DNA of 5,606 nucleotides from Actinomycetota bacterium (lineage in GTDB: Bacteria > Actinomycetota > Humimicrobiia > Humimicrobiales > Humimicrobiaceae). Positions within the stretch are counted from its first letter, which is position 1, and the number at the start of each line of letters is the position of its first letter. Shown here piece after piece: positions 1-4,397 of this stretch. Below the pieces are notes generated by a model that was not told the DNA's origin, made no database searches, and saw only the letters and a program-made list of their open reading frames with translations. The stretch spans positions 1-5,606 of the forward strand of contig JAQUMQ010000108.1 in NCBI GenBank assembly GCA_028718045.1, written 5' to 3'. A program made the translations under genes and the position numbers.

Positions 1-849
1 TAAATCTCTTTTTTTAAGCCTTTGTCTTAATCTTATGATGCTTCCTGTCACCGAAAAAATAAGAACGAGAATTAAAAGTATGAGCGCTGTTCCCCATTGT
101 ATGTCTTGAGGTGGATTCGTAACCTGGGTGGCAAGGACATACAGATGGTAGGGCAAAGCCATGACCTGATCAAAAACCGATCTGGGCAATCCAGGCTGCG
201 AAAACGCGGCTACCGTAAAAATAATAGGTGCCGTTTCTCCGGCTGCCCTGCCTATTCCGATTACCGAGCCTGTTATTATGCCAGGCAAAGCCTGCGGCAA
301 AACAACTTTTAACACCGTTTGCCATTTGCTGGCTCCCAATGCTAGAGAGGCATGCCTTAACGTATCCGGAACTGCCTTTAAAGCTTCCTCCGTCGAAGTG
401 ATAATTACAGGTAAAATCATTAAAGCCAAGGTAAATGACCCTGCTAAAATTGACTTGCCAAACTTTAAAAACATTACAAAAAAACCAAGCCCGAAAAGCC
501 CGTATACAATAGAAGGAACTCCGGACATGTTTATGATCGAAAGCCTTAACATGCGTGAAAATTTGTTTTTGGCAGAGTACTCGTTAATATATATTGCCGC
601 AAATATTCCTATCGGAAGCGCAAACAAGATCGTGCCTATGATCAAATACAGGGTTCCGACAATTGCAGGCAAAATGCCTCCCTCTCTCATGCCATTTTCC
701 GGAAATTCGGAAATAAAATTCCAGGAAATTGCTTTTGCTCCCTTAAAAATCAGATAAAATATTATCCCGAAAACAAAAGCTATGACAATTAAGGTAATGA
801 CCAGCAGCAGCAAGTAATAAAATTTTTGTATCGCATATCTTTTTTTCAT
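1..849 (-). CDS. pstA: Phosphate ABC transporter permease PstA (3' end cut off by window edge)
   Basis: PstA is one of the two inner-membrane permeases of the Pst high-affinity phosphate importer; it pairs with PstC to form the channel. The frame is open for 283 codons from an ATG and reaches the left edge with no stop codon, the last visible residues being KKRDL. Family members are about this long, so only a few residues are probably missing. Visible features are an N-terminal membrane segment (about residues 12-35), several further hydrophobic helices (about 57-85, 104-126, 136-150, 187-214, 250-268), and the permease EAA loop at about 164-194 (RHASLALGASKWQ ... LPQALPGI) that contacts the ATPase, followed by GRAAGETAPI. 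The EAA loop closely resembles that of the upstream PstC. The ATG lies 24 nt after the pstC stop, in the same frame, and has no clear SD, so translation may be coupled to pstC. The family call is very secure. Confidence 0.95.
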   Translation of the reverse strand, partial: MKKRYAIQKFYYLLLLVITLIVIAFVFGIIFYLIFKGAKAISWNFISEFPENGMREGGILPAIVGTLYLIIGTILFALPIGIFAAIYINEYSAKNKFSRMLRLSIINMSGVPSIVYGLFGLGFFVMFLKFGKSILAGSFTLALMILPVIITSTEEALKAVPDTLRHASLALGASKWQTVLKVVLPQALPGIITGSVIGIGRAAGETAPIIFTVAAFSQPGLPRSVFDQVMALPYHLYVLATQVTNPPQDIQWGTALILLILVLIFSVTGSIIRLRQRLKKRDL

Positions 850-873
850 TTCGTAAATAATAAAGAGCTGACG

Positions 874-1752
874 TTAATAATTTTTTATTCGGCTTATGAA
901 TTTGTCTGCAGCCAGATTTATTAAAAATGTTATCAAAAACAAAACAAGCCCTATCGCAAAAAGTGCAGAATAATGAAGTCCGCCATTTACGGTTTCACCC
1001 ATTTCTGCAGCTATTGTCGCAGTTATTGTCCTTACGGGTTGAAGTAGCGAAAAAACTATTCTTGGCGAGTTTCCGGTCAGCATCAGCACCGTCATTGTTT
1101 CGCCGACTATCCTGCCAAGACCAAGCATGATTGACGCAATAATGCCCGAAGAAGCCGCAGGTACCACAACCTTATATGTGGTCTCCCATTTGGTGGCACC
1201 TAAGGCAAGAGATGCGTGTCTGAATTTAACGGGAACGGCATTTATGGCATCTTCCGAAATTGAAACTATCGTGGGAAGACTCATAAATGCAAGCATTATT
1301 GATCCTGCCAAAGCAGTTAATCCCATCGGTAATTTAAAAATATTCTTGATGGCTGGTATTACCAATTGAAGCCCTATAAAACCAATTACCACAGAAGGAA
1401 TGGTTGCCAAAACCTCGATAATGGGTTTCAGTATTTCTCTCAAGGCTTTGGGAGCAAGTTCGCCGATATAAACAGCCGTTCCTACTCCAAGCGGCAGTGC
1501 TATCAAAATCGCACCTATTGCTACAAGAAGAGATCCTGTAAAAAGCGGTATAAATCCAAACTTTTCGGTAGAGGTAGGCGACCATCTCGTCCCAGTCAAA
1601 AAATCAAAAATAGGATATTCCGTAAAAAACTTCAAAGAATTATAAACAAGAAATGCAAGTATTAAAGTAAGAACAACGATTGATATTAATCCGTTTAAGA
1701 AAATAAATCTGGTTATTAAAAAACTTTTAAATTTTTTAAATTTCGATTTCAA
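874..1752 (-). CDS. pstC: Phosphate ABC transporter permease PstC
   Basis: PstC is the partner permease of PstA in the Pst phosphate importer. The product is 292 residues, a normal length. It shows a basic N-terminus, a first membrane helix at about 16-38, a periplasmic or external stretch with TGTRWSPTSTEKFGFIP (about 53-69), a helix cluster at 70-98, 110-136 and 143-163, the EAA loop at about 178-204 (RHASLALGATKWETT ... VVPAASSGI), then GRIVGETMTVLMLTGN and a last helix at about 262-282. The start is TTG: an in-frame TAA lies two codons upstream, and no in-frame ATG occurs before about residue 143, so TTG at 1752 is the only reasonable common start. No SD is visible before it; the upstream DNA is nearly pure A/T. 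It lies 58 nt after pstS and 24 nt before pstA, consistent with one operon. Identity is very secure; the exact start is less so. Confidence 0.95.
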   Translation of the reverse strand: MKSKFKKFKSFLITRFIFLNGLISIVVLTLILAFLVYNSLKFFTEYPIFDFLTGTRWSPTSTEKFGFIPLFTGSLLVAIGAILIALPLGVGTAVYIGELAPKALREILKPIIEVLATIPSVVIGFIGLQLVIPAIKNIFKLPMGLTALAGSIMLAFMSLPTIVSISEDAINAVPVKFRHASLALGATKWETTYKVVVPAASSGIIASIMLGLGRIVGETMTVLMLTGNSPRIVFSLLQPVRTITATIAAEMGETVNGGLHYSALFAIGLVLFLITFLINLAADKFISRIKNY

Positions 1753-1810
1753 ATTTTATAAAAAATTTTTTAATTATTTATATGAATTCATAAAAAATCA
1801 ATTATGCTTT
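1753..1810 (-). other. pstS-pstC spacer with two AT-rich perfect palindromes
   Basis: This 58-nt spacer holds two perfect 12-bp palindromes: TATGAATTCATA at 1781-1792 and AAAAAATTTTTT at 1760-1771. Neither is a GC-rich terminator. In RNA they could form weak stems between the lipoprotein and permease reading frames. Pst operons commonly make more PstS than permease, and together with the missing SD before pstC this spacer could contribute. That role is inference. Confidence 0.4.
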
Positions 1811-2776
1811 TTAACTTATTTTTGCAAAACCTGCGTCTTGCCCGATTTTTTGGCCATCGTCACTTAAAATAAAGTCGATGAAAGCCTGAGCCAAAGGTTT
1901 TAAATCTTTGCCGGTTGCATATACAAACATGTCTCTTGCTATCGGATATGATTTATCGGCAATAGTTTGGAAACCTGGCATAACGCCGGTAGAATTGTCA
2001 TCGTTTTTTACGGAGATAACATTGATGGAATCGCCGGCATCTTTCAGGTATCCCAAACCAACATAACCAATGCCATTGTCGTTATTTGCGATTTGATTTA
2101 TTATATCGCTGCTTGACTGAAGTCTCAGACAATTAGGCGAATAATCATTGTCTTTTTCTTTATAATCTTTTTGGATGACTTTACGAAGAAAATACTCGCC
2201 TGTTCCCGAATTTGAATCTCTTGCAACTGCAACGATTACAGAATCCAAACCGCCGATTTGATTCCAGTTGGTAATTTTATTCATGTAAATATCCGCAAGT
2301 TGGTTTAAGGTTAATTCTTTTACGTCTACATTTTTGCTTGTAATAATACATACGCCATCATACAAGATTTTAAATTCTTTTATGTAAAGCATTAAAGATT
2401 TTGCCTTATCAAGTTCTTCCTGTTTTATAAGTCTTGATGAATCAGCCAGATCTGTCGTTCCGTTTAGCAAAGCAGCGATTCCTTCTCCCGAACCTCCGCC
2501 ATTTACCGTAATCTTCCCGCCATATTTCTTCATGAATTCCTCTGACCATTTTTGTGTAACTTCCAGAAGTGTCGTCGATCCCGTAATAATCAAACTGTCA
2601 TTTTCGTATAAACTCCCGGCACCTAATCGTTCGGATTCTTCGGTATGCTTACCGGCATCACTTGTATCTATTCTCTGGCTACCCTTTGATTTGCAGCTTG
2701 ACAACAATAAAAATGACAACATAAGTAAAATAATTATAAGCGGAATAATTTTGCTGTTTTTTAGATTGCTTTTCAA
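1811..2776 (-). CDS. pstS: Phosphate ABC transporter substrate-binding lipoprotein PstS
   Basis: PstS is the extracytoplasmic phosphate-binding protein that delivers phosphate to PstC-PstA. The product is 321 residues. It starts with a lipoprotein signal: a charged N-region, a hydrophobic stretch at about 10-25, then lipobox LSSC with the lipid-carrying Cys28. A polar linker (about 29-58) leads into the PBP-like fold. Family motifs are TGSTT at 65-69 (phosphate-contacting loop), GGGSGEG at 93-99, DLADSSR at 109-115, RDSNSGTGEYF at 186-196, GIGYVGLGYL at 235-244 and YPIARDMFVY at 277-286. The start codon is TTG, chosen because AAGGA sits 6 nt upstream; the next ATG (Met19) would destroy the signal peptide. 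It is the first gene of the pstS-pstC-pstA run. In other bacteria such operons respond to phosphate starvation, but I see no clear Pho box here. A role as a phosphate sensor in addition to transport cannot be judged from the sequence. Confidence 0.96.
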   Translation of the reverse strand: MKSNLKNSKIIPLIIILLMLSFLLLSSCKSKGSQRIDTSDAGKHTEESERLGAGSLYENDSLIITGSTTLLEVTQKWSEEFMKKYGGKITVNGGGSGEGIAALLNGTTDLADSSRLIKQEELDKAKSLMLYIKEFKILYDGVCIITSKNVDVKELTLNQLADIYMNKITNWNQIGGLDSVIVAVARDSNSGTGEYFLRKVIQKDYKEKDNDYSPNCLRLQSSSDIINQIANNDNGIGYVGLGYLKDAGDSINVISVKNDDNSTGVMPGFQTIADKSYPIARDMFVYATGKDLKPLAQAFIDFILSDDGQKIGQDAGFAKIS

Positions 2777-2782
2777 AATATT

Positions 2783-2787
2783 TCCTT
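2783..2787 (-). promoter_or_regulatory. Shine-Dalgarno site deciding the pstS TTG start
   Basis: On the minus strand AAGGA lies 6 nt before the TTG at 2776, in the context GTAAGGAAATATTTTG. No ATG lies near this site, so it fixes the TTG as the pstS start and gives the full lipoprotein signal peptide. Confidence 0.75.
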
Positions 2788-2900
2788 ACTTATGTCTGCT
2801 CGGTTTATGCGTGTTTTTTATTTTTTTTGAATTATTTAAAAACCAAACCAACTTAATAATAAAATGAACCGTTCCATTTTATGAAAAAAATTTTTAAGAT

Positions 2901-2909
2901 ATTATGCCA
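2901..2909 (-). promoter_or_regulatory. Possible extended -10 promoter element for pstSCA
   Basis: On the minus strand TGG-CATAAT (-10 hexamer at 2901-2906, TG at 2908-2909) matches the extended -10 pattern TGN followed by a TATAAT-like box. No good -35 hexamer stands 16-18 nt upstream. That would fit an activator-dependent promoter, but could also be chance in such AT-rich DNA. It would give a leader of roughly 115 nt before pstS. Confidence 0.3.
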
Positions 2910-3056
2910 ACAATTTATTTAATATCATCACGAATATGTTACCAGAAATAAGAAAAAACTTTATATTTATACTTTTATGATATAAAGCTTCATTTGCAAA
3001 TTGATAAAATACAAAATATTTTTAAAAGACTTTTATAAATAAAAAGACTTAAAAAG

Positions 3057-3132
3057 TGGTGGCGAGACGCAGAATCGGACTGCGGACACGTGGATTTTCA
3101 GTCCACTGCTCTACCAACTGAGCTATCTCGCC
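3057..3132 (-). tRNA. tRNA-Phe (anticodon GAA), with C55 in the T loop
   Basis: The cloverleaf folds completely over 76 nt including an encoded CCA: acceptor GGCGAGA/TCTCGCC, D arm GCTC/GAGC with GG at 18-19, anticodon stem GTGGA/TCCAC, loop CTGAAAA giving anticodon GAA, T stem CGCAG/CTGCG, discriminator A73. The T loop reads TCCGATT, so position 55 (at 3078) is C where nearly all elongator tRNAs have U. All stems are intact, so this looks like a functional gene. It is the last tRNA of the cluster, 14 nt after a terminator-like hairpin. Confidence 0.95.
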
Positions 3133-3142
3133 ATTAAGGCTT

Positions 3143-3168
3143 AAAAAAACATGCCACCGGCATGTTTT
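3143..3168 (-). terminator. Hairpin plus T tract just upstream of tRNA-Phe (copy A)
   Basis: A perfect 10-bp stem (AAAACATGCC / GGCATGTTTT, loop GGT on the minus strand) is followed there by three more T, giving a run of seven. This is the shape of a Rho-independent terminator for transcripts coming from tRNA-Asp. It is part of the 92-bp repeat. It ends only about 10 nt before tRNA-Phe, so if it terminates efficiently tRNA-Phe would need its own promoter; partial read-through is the alternative. Confidence 0.5.
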
Positions 3169-3237
3169 CCAGCACTTCTACAAGTCAAATTATCAAATAA
3201 CAGTTCTAACTATTTATGGCGGAGCTGAAGGGATTCG
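3146..3237 (-). repeat. 92-bp direct repeat, copy A
   Basis: Base-for-base identical to 3340-3431, offset 194 bp. On the minus strand the unit consists of the 3' end of tRNA-Asp (from T-loop position 56 through CCA), a 48-nt AT-rich spacer, and a 10-bp perfect hairpin. Identity stops at both ends: A versus G at 3145/3339, and G versus A at 3238/3432, the latter corresponding to tRNA position 55. Copy B contains the intact gene, so copy A is most simply the duplicate. Confidence 0.97.
3217..3237 (-). pseudogene. Orphan 3' end of tRNA-Asp
   Basis: These 21 bases match tRNA-Asp positions 56 to 76: half the T loop, the 3' strand of the T stem, the 3' acceptor strand, discriminator G73 and CCA. 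There is no 5' half: upstream on the minus strand the sequence passes straight into repetitive filler, with AC instead of TT at loop positions 54-55. It cannot fold as a tRNA. A tRNA 3' end that recurs near the intact gene is the classic mark of a former integration site, but simple duplication also explains it. Confidence 0.85.
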
Positions 3238-3339
3238 GTCTTTCGTCTCACTATCGTTCGCTGCAGAGCCGCGGACTCATTTCGCTTCGCTATTCACTCC
3301 GTTCATTAGCTTCGCTACACTCCGTCCATTCGAATCCCG
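3238..3339. repeat. 102-bp GC-richer filler with degenerate tandem repeats
   Basis: This segment between the two 92-bp repeats is clearly richer in G+C than its surroundings. It contains two imperfect tandem units, 3277-3302 (26 nt) and 3303-3325 (23 nt), both of the form TCATT...GCTTCGCTA...CACTCCGT, and a more degenerate version to the left (CTCACTATCGTTCGCTG). The segment plus its left flank is bracketed by the inverted pair GGGATTCG (3230-3237) and CGAATCCC (3331-3338), the same sequence as half a tRNA T arm. No coding function is apparent; the plus-strand open frame across it is low-complexity and partly tRNA. Confidence 0.75.
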
Positions 3340-3362
3340 AAAACATGCCACCGGCATGTTTT
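3340..3362 (-). terminator. Terminator-like hairpin downstream of tRNA-Asp (copy B)
   Basis: Same perfect 10-bp hairpin as at 3146-3168, 48 nt downstream of tRNA-Asp on the minus strand. Here the T run is only the four T of the stem arm before CGGG, so it should terminate less well than copy A. It is the probable original end signal of the tRNA-Asp transcript, shortened at the repeat junction. Confidence 0.4.
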
Positions 3363-3431
3363 CCAGCACTTCTACAAGTCAAATTATCAAATAACAGTTC
3401 TAACTATTTATGGCGGAGCTGAAGGGATTCG
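3340..3431 (-). repeat. 92-bp direct repeat, copy B (contains the tRNA-Asp 3' end)
   Basis: Identical partner of 3146-3237. This copy runs from the hairpin into the intact tRNA-Asp gene and leaves identity inside the T loop. About a quarter of the repeat is tRNA and the rest is downstream flank, so the duplicated block extends well beyond the tRNA itself. Confidence 0.97.
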
Positions 3432-3487
3432 AACCCTCGATCTCGTGCGTGACAGGCACGTGTCCTAAACCGCTAGACGACAGCTCC
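3411..3487 (-). tRNA. tRNA-Asp (anticodon GTC)
   Basis: Complete 77-nt cloverleaf with encoded CCA: acceptor GGAGCTG/CAGCTCC, D arm GTCT/GGAC, anticodon stem CGTGC/GCACG, loop CTGTCAC giving anticodon GTC, T stem GAGGG/CCCTT with one G-U pair, standard loop TTCGAAT. The discriminator is G73, as expected for Asp. Bases 7-28 are identical to those of tRNA-Glu in the same cluster. Its 3' 21 nt recur as an orphan fragment 194 bp downstream. Confidence 0.97.
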
Positions 3488-3509
3488 TTAACATAAAATC
3501 CAATACTTT

Positions 3510-3537
3510 AATATAGCTGGTATAAATATAAAGTCAA
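3510..3537 (-). promoter_or_regulatory. Internal sigma70-type promoter before tRNA-Asp
   Basis: Minus strand TTGACT (3532-3537), 16-nt spacer, TATATT (3510-3515); both boxes match 5 of 6 consensus bases. The start site would be near 3503, about 16 nt before tRNA-Asp. It sits in the 57-nt gap between tRNA-Val and tRNA-Asp, much longer than the 3-5 nt gaps upstream, which supports a separate transcription unit. Confidence 0.6.
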
Positions 3538-3544
3538 TTAAAAA

Positions 3545-3620
3545 TGGTGGGCGATGTAGGGATCGAACCTACGACCCTCTGCTTGTAAGGCAGATGCTCT
3601 CCCAGCTGAGCTAATCGCCC
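3545..3620 (-). tRNA. tRNA-Val (anticodon TAC)
   Basis: Complete 76-nt cloverleaf with encoded CCA: acceptor GGGCGAT/ATCGCCC, D arm GCTC/GAGC, anticodon stem TCTGC/GCAGA, loop CTTACAA giving anticodon TAC, T stem GTAGG/CCTAC with normal loop TTCGATC, A73. Only 5 nt separate it from tRNA-Glu, so the two are co-transcribed. TTTTT follows its CCA and might cause some termination. Confidence 0.97.
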
Positions 3621-3625
3621 GAATT

Positions 3626-3701
3626 TGGTACCCTCGAGGGAATTCGAATCCCTGTTGCAGCCGTGAAAGGGCTGTGTCCTAAACCGCTAGACGACGAGGG
3701 C
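3626..3701 (-). tRNA. tRNA-Glu (anticodon TTC)
   Basis: Complete 76-nt cloverleaf with encoded CCA: acceptor GCCCTCG/CGAGGGT, D arm GTCT/GGAC, anticodon stem CAGCC/GGCTG, loop CTTTCAC giving anticodon TTC, variable loop CAAC, T stem AGGGA/TCCCT with normal loop TTCGAAT, A73. The terminal pair 1-72 is G-U rather than G-C. It starts 3 nt after the CCA of tRNA-Lys. Confidence 0.96.
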
Positions 3702-3704
3702 AAA

Positions 3705-3780
3705 TGGTGAGCCGTGAAGGATTCGGACCTTCGACACCTGGATTAAAAGTCCAGTGCTCTACCAACTGAGCTAACGGCCC
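3705..3780 (-). tRNA. tRNA-Lys (anticodon TTT), with C55 in the T loop
   Basis: Complete 76-nt cloverleaf with encoded CCA: acceptor GGGCCGT/ACGGCTC with a G-U at 2-71, D arm GCTC/GAGC with GG at 18-19, anticodon stem CTGGA/TCCAG, loop CTTTTAA giving anticodon TTT, T stem GAAGG/CCTTC, A73. The T loop is TCCGAAT: position 55 (at 3726) is C, the same change seen in tRNA-Phe. It is the first tRNA of the cluster, about 110 nt after a strong promoter. Confidence 0.95.
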
Positions 3781-3895
3781 AACTTCGTAACTAAATTAGC
3801 TACCAAAATAACAAATCAAATATCAAACTAGCAAAAAGCAAAGCATAAGCTACGAAAACAAAATTTGCTGATTTATAAGAAATTAGCAAGCAAAA

Positions 3896-3924
3896 ATAAT
3901 ACTATAGTAACAATGGCATGTCAA
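3896..3924 (-). promoter_or_regulatory. Main sigma70-type promoter of the tRNA cluster
   Basis: On the minus strand a perfect TTGACA (3919-3924) is followed by exactly 17 nt and TATTAT (3896-3901), 5 of 6 matches to TATAAT. The start site would be near 3889, giving a leader of about 110 nt before tRNA-Lys. The leader (3781-3889) is AT-rich and contains no gene. This is the best promoter in the window, as expected for stable RNA genes. Confidence 0.8.
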
Positions 3925-3953
3925 TAAAAACCTATTATTTAAGATTAATGGTT
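3925..3953 (-). terminator. Weak terminator-like hairpin after the YtxH gene
   Basis: On the minus strand AACCATTA pairs with TAATAGGTT through eight base pairs with one bulged A, loop ATCTTAAA, and the 3' arm continues into TTTTTATT. It lies between the YtxH stop and the tRNA promoter, abutting the -35 box. The stem has only two G-C pairs, so termination would be weak. Confidence 0.4.
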
Positions 3954-3986
3954 ATGAAAAACCAAGAATATCAAGCAGAAATCCGG

Positions 3987-4268
3987 TTAAGCTTTATCGT
4001 CATCCATGATTTTTGACGAAAAACTTTCTGCCTTCTCCTTGCTTCTTTCCAGAAACTCGCTGCCATATACTTTTGCTTCTTCAATAGTGAATTTACCTTT
4101 TTCAACCATTTCGTTAAGCCAGCTTTTAAGACTTTCCCTAAACCTTACACCGGATTGCGGTGCGATAAGCAATCCGATAAATATCCCGGCAGATAAGGAA
4201 AAAAATGTGACAAAAAAAATACTGCGAAGTAATTTTCTTGCAGAATGGTGTGCGCTTTCATTATTCAT
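3987..4268 (-). CDS. YtxH-family small membrane protein
   Basis: The product is 93 residues. It has a short polar N-terminus (MNNESAHHSARK), one membrane helix at about 16-36 and the family signature GLLIAPQSG (32-40; compare GLLFAPKSG in YtxH proteins). A charged amphipathic C-terminal helix follows (about 41-93, rich in E, K and S), probably coiled or membrane-associated. YtxH proteins (Pfam YtxH/gas-vesicle-like) are general-stress proteins of unknown biochemical role in Bacillus relatives. I chose the ATG at 4268 because GGTGA lies 7 nt upstream; the longer frame from TTG at 4307 has no SD and would begin upstream of the start site predicted from the candidate promoter. It stands alone, 129 nt after the glycosyltransferase. 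Family call good; function unknown. Confidence 0.8.
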   Translation of the reverse strand: MNNESAHHSARKLLRSIFFVTFFSLSAGIFIGLLIAPQSGVRFRESLKSWLNEMVEKGKFTIEEAKVYGSEFLERSKEKAESFSSKIMDDDKA

Positions 4269-4296
4269 TTTATTTTCACCATCCAATCTTTCTACA

Positions 4297-4326
4297 TATA
4301 TAAACAAATATTTTTTATATTTTCAA
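4297..4326 (-). promoter_or_regulatory. Candidate promoter of the YtxH gene
   Basis: Minus strand TTGAAA (4321-4326), 18-nt spacer, TATATA (4297-4302): 5/6 and 4/6 matches. The start site would be near 4290, about 22 nt before the ATG at 4268, which agrees with the short form of the protein. The DNA is so AT-rich that chance matches are common. Confidence 0.35.
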
Positions 4327-4397
4327 AACTTAAAATAAATTATAAATTTTACACCTAAAATCAGACCCGGCATTAAAAATAACAGTAATATTATGGC

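Larger units (their letters stand above)
2777..3056. other. 280-bp intergenic region between tRNA-Phe and pstS
   Basis: This very AT-rich gap contains no supportable gene. On the minus strand it must hold the end of the tRNA-Phe transcript and the start of the pst transcript. Directly after tRNA-Phe come T-rich tracts with a weak 5-bp stem (CTTTT/AAAAG at 3030-3046) and a 9-bp direct repeat AAAAGACTT at 3024-3032 and 3042-3050. Nearer pstS is an imperfect palindrome at 2863-2882 with AAAATG/CATTTT arms and a GAACGGTTC core on the minus strand, a possible operator. No convincing Pho-box direct repeat was found by eye. Confidence 0.5.

Noticed and set aside
278..757. Plus-strand open frame of 159 codons
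   Set aside because: It lies wholly antisense to pstA, which has clear PstA motifs. Its resemblance to another plus-strand frame at 1127-1369 is just the mirror image of the similar EAA loops in PstA and PstC.
1127..1369. Plus-strand open frame of 80 codons
   Set aside because: Antisense shadow of the pstC EAA-loop region, without an SD or recognisable protein features.
2780..3000. Pho box upstream of pstS
   Set aside because: TTCAT repeats 17 bp apart near 2870-2890 and scattered TAACA-like words do not form the regularly spaced direct repeats of known Pho boxes.
3238..3339. Possible CRISPR-like array
   Set aside because: Only two or three degenerate units with no uniform spacers and no cas genes nearby; they abut as tandem repeats.
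3216..3422. Plus-strand open frame of 68 codons across the tRNA-Asp repeats
   Set aside because: It reads through the orphan tRNA fragment, the GCTTCGCT filler and a copy of the 92-bp repeat. The product is a low-complexity string rich in S, R and L, so this is almost certainly not a protein.
3057..3780. C55 as a sign that tRNA-Lys and tRNA-Phe are pseudogenes
   Set aside because: All stems, anticodon loops, D-loop GG and encoded CCA are intact in both, so decay is unlikely; the change is reported as a finding instead.
4269..4307. Longer YtxH protein starting at TTG 4307
   Set aside because: It has no SD and would begin upstream of the predicted transcription start near 4290. The ATG at 4268 has GGTGA at proper spacing.
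4006..4338. Plus-strand open frame of 110 codons opposite the YtxH gene
   Set aside because: The minus-strand frame has the YtxH signature, a membrane helix and an SD; the plus frame has none of these and is a shadow.
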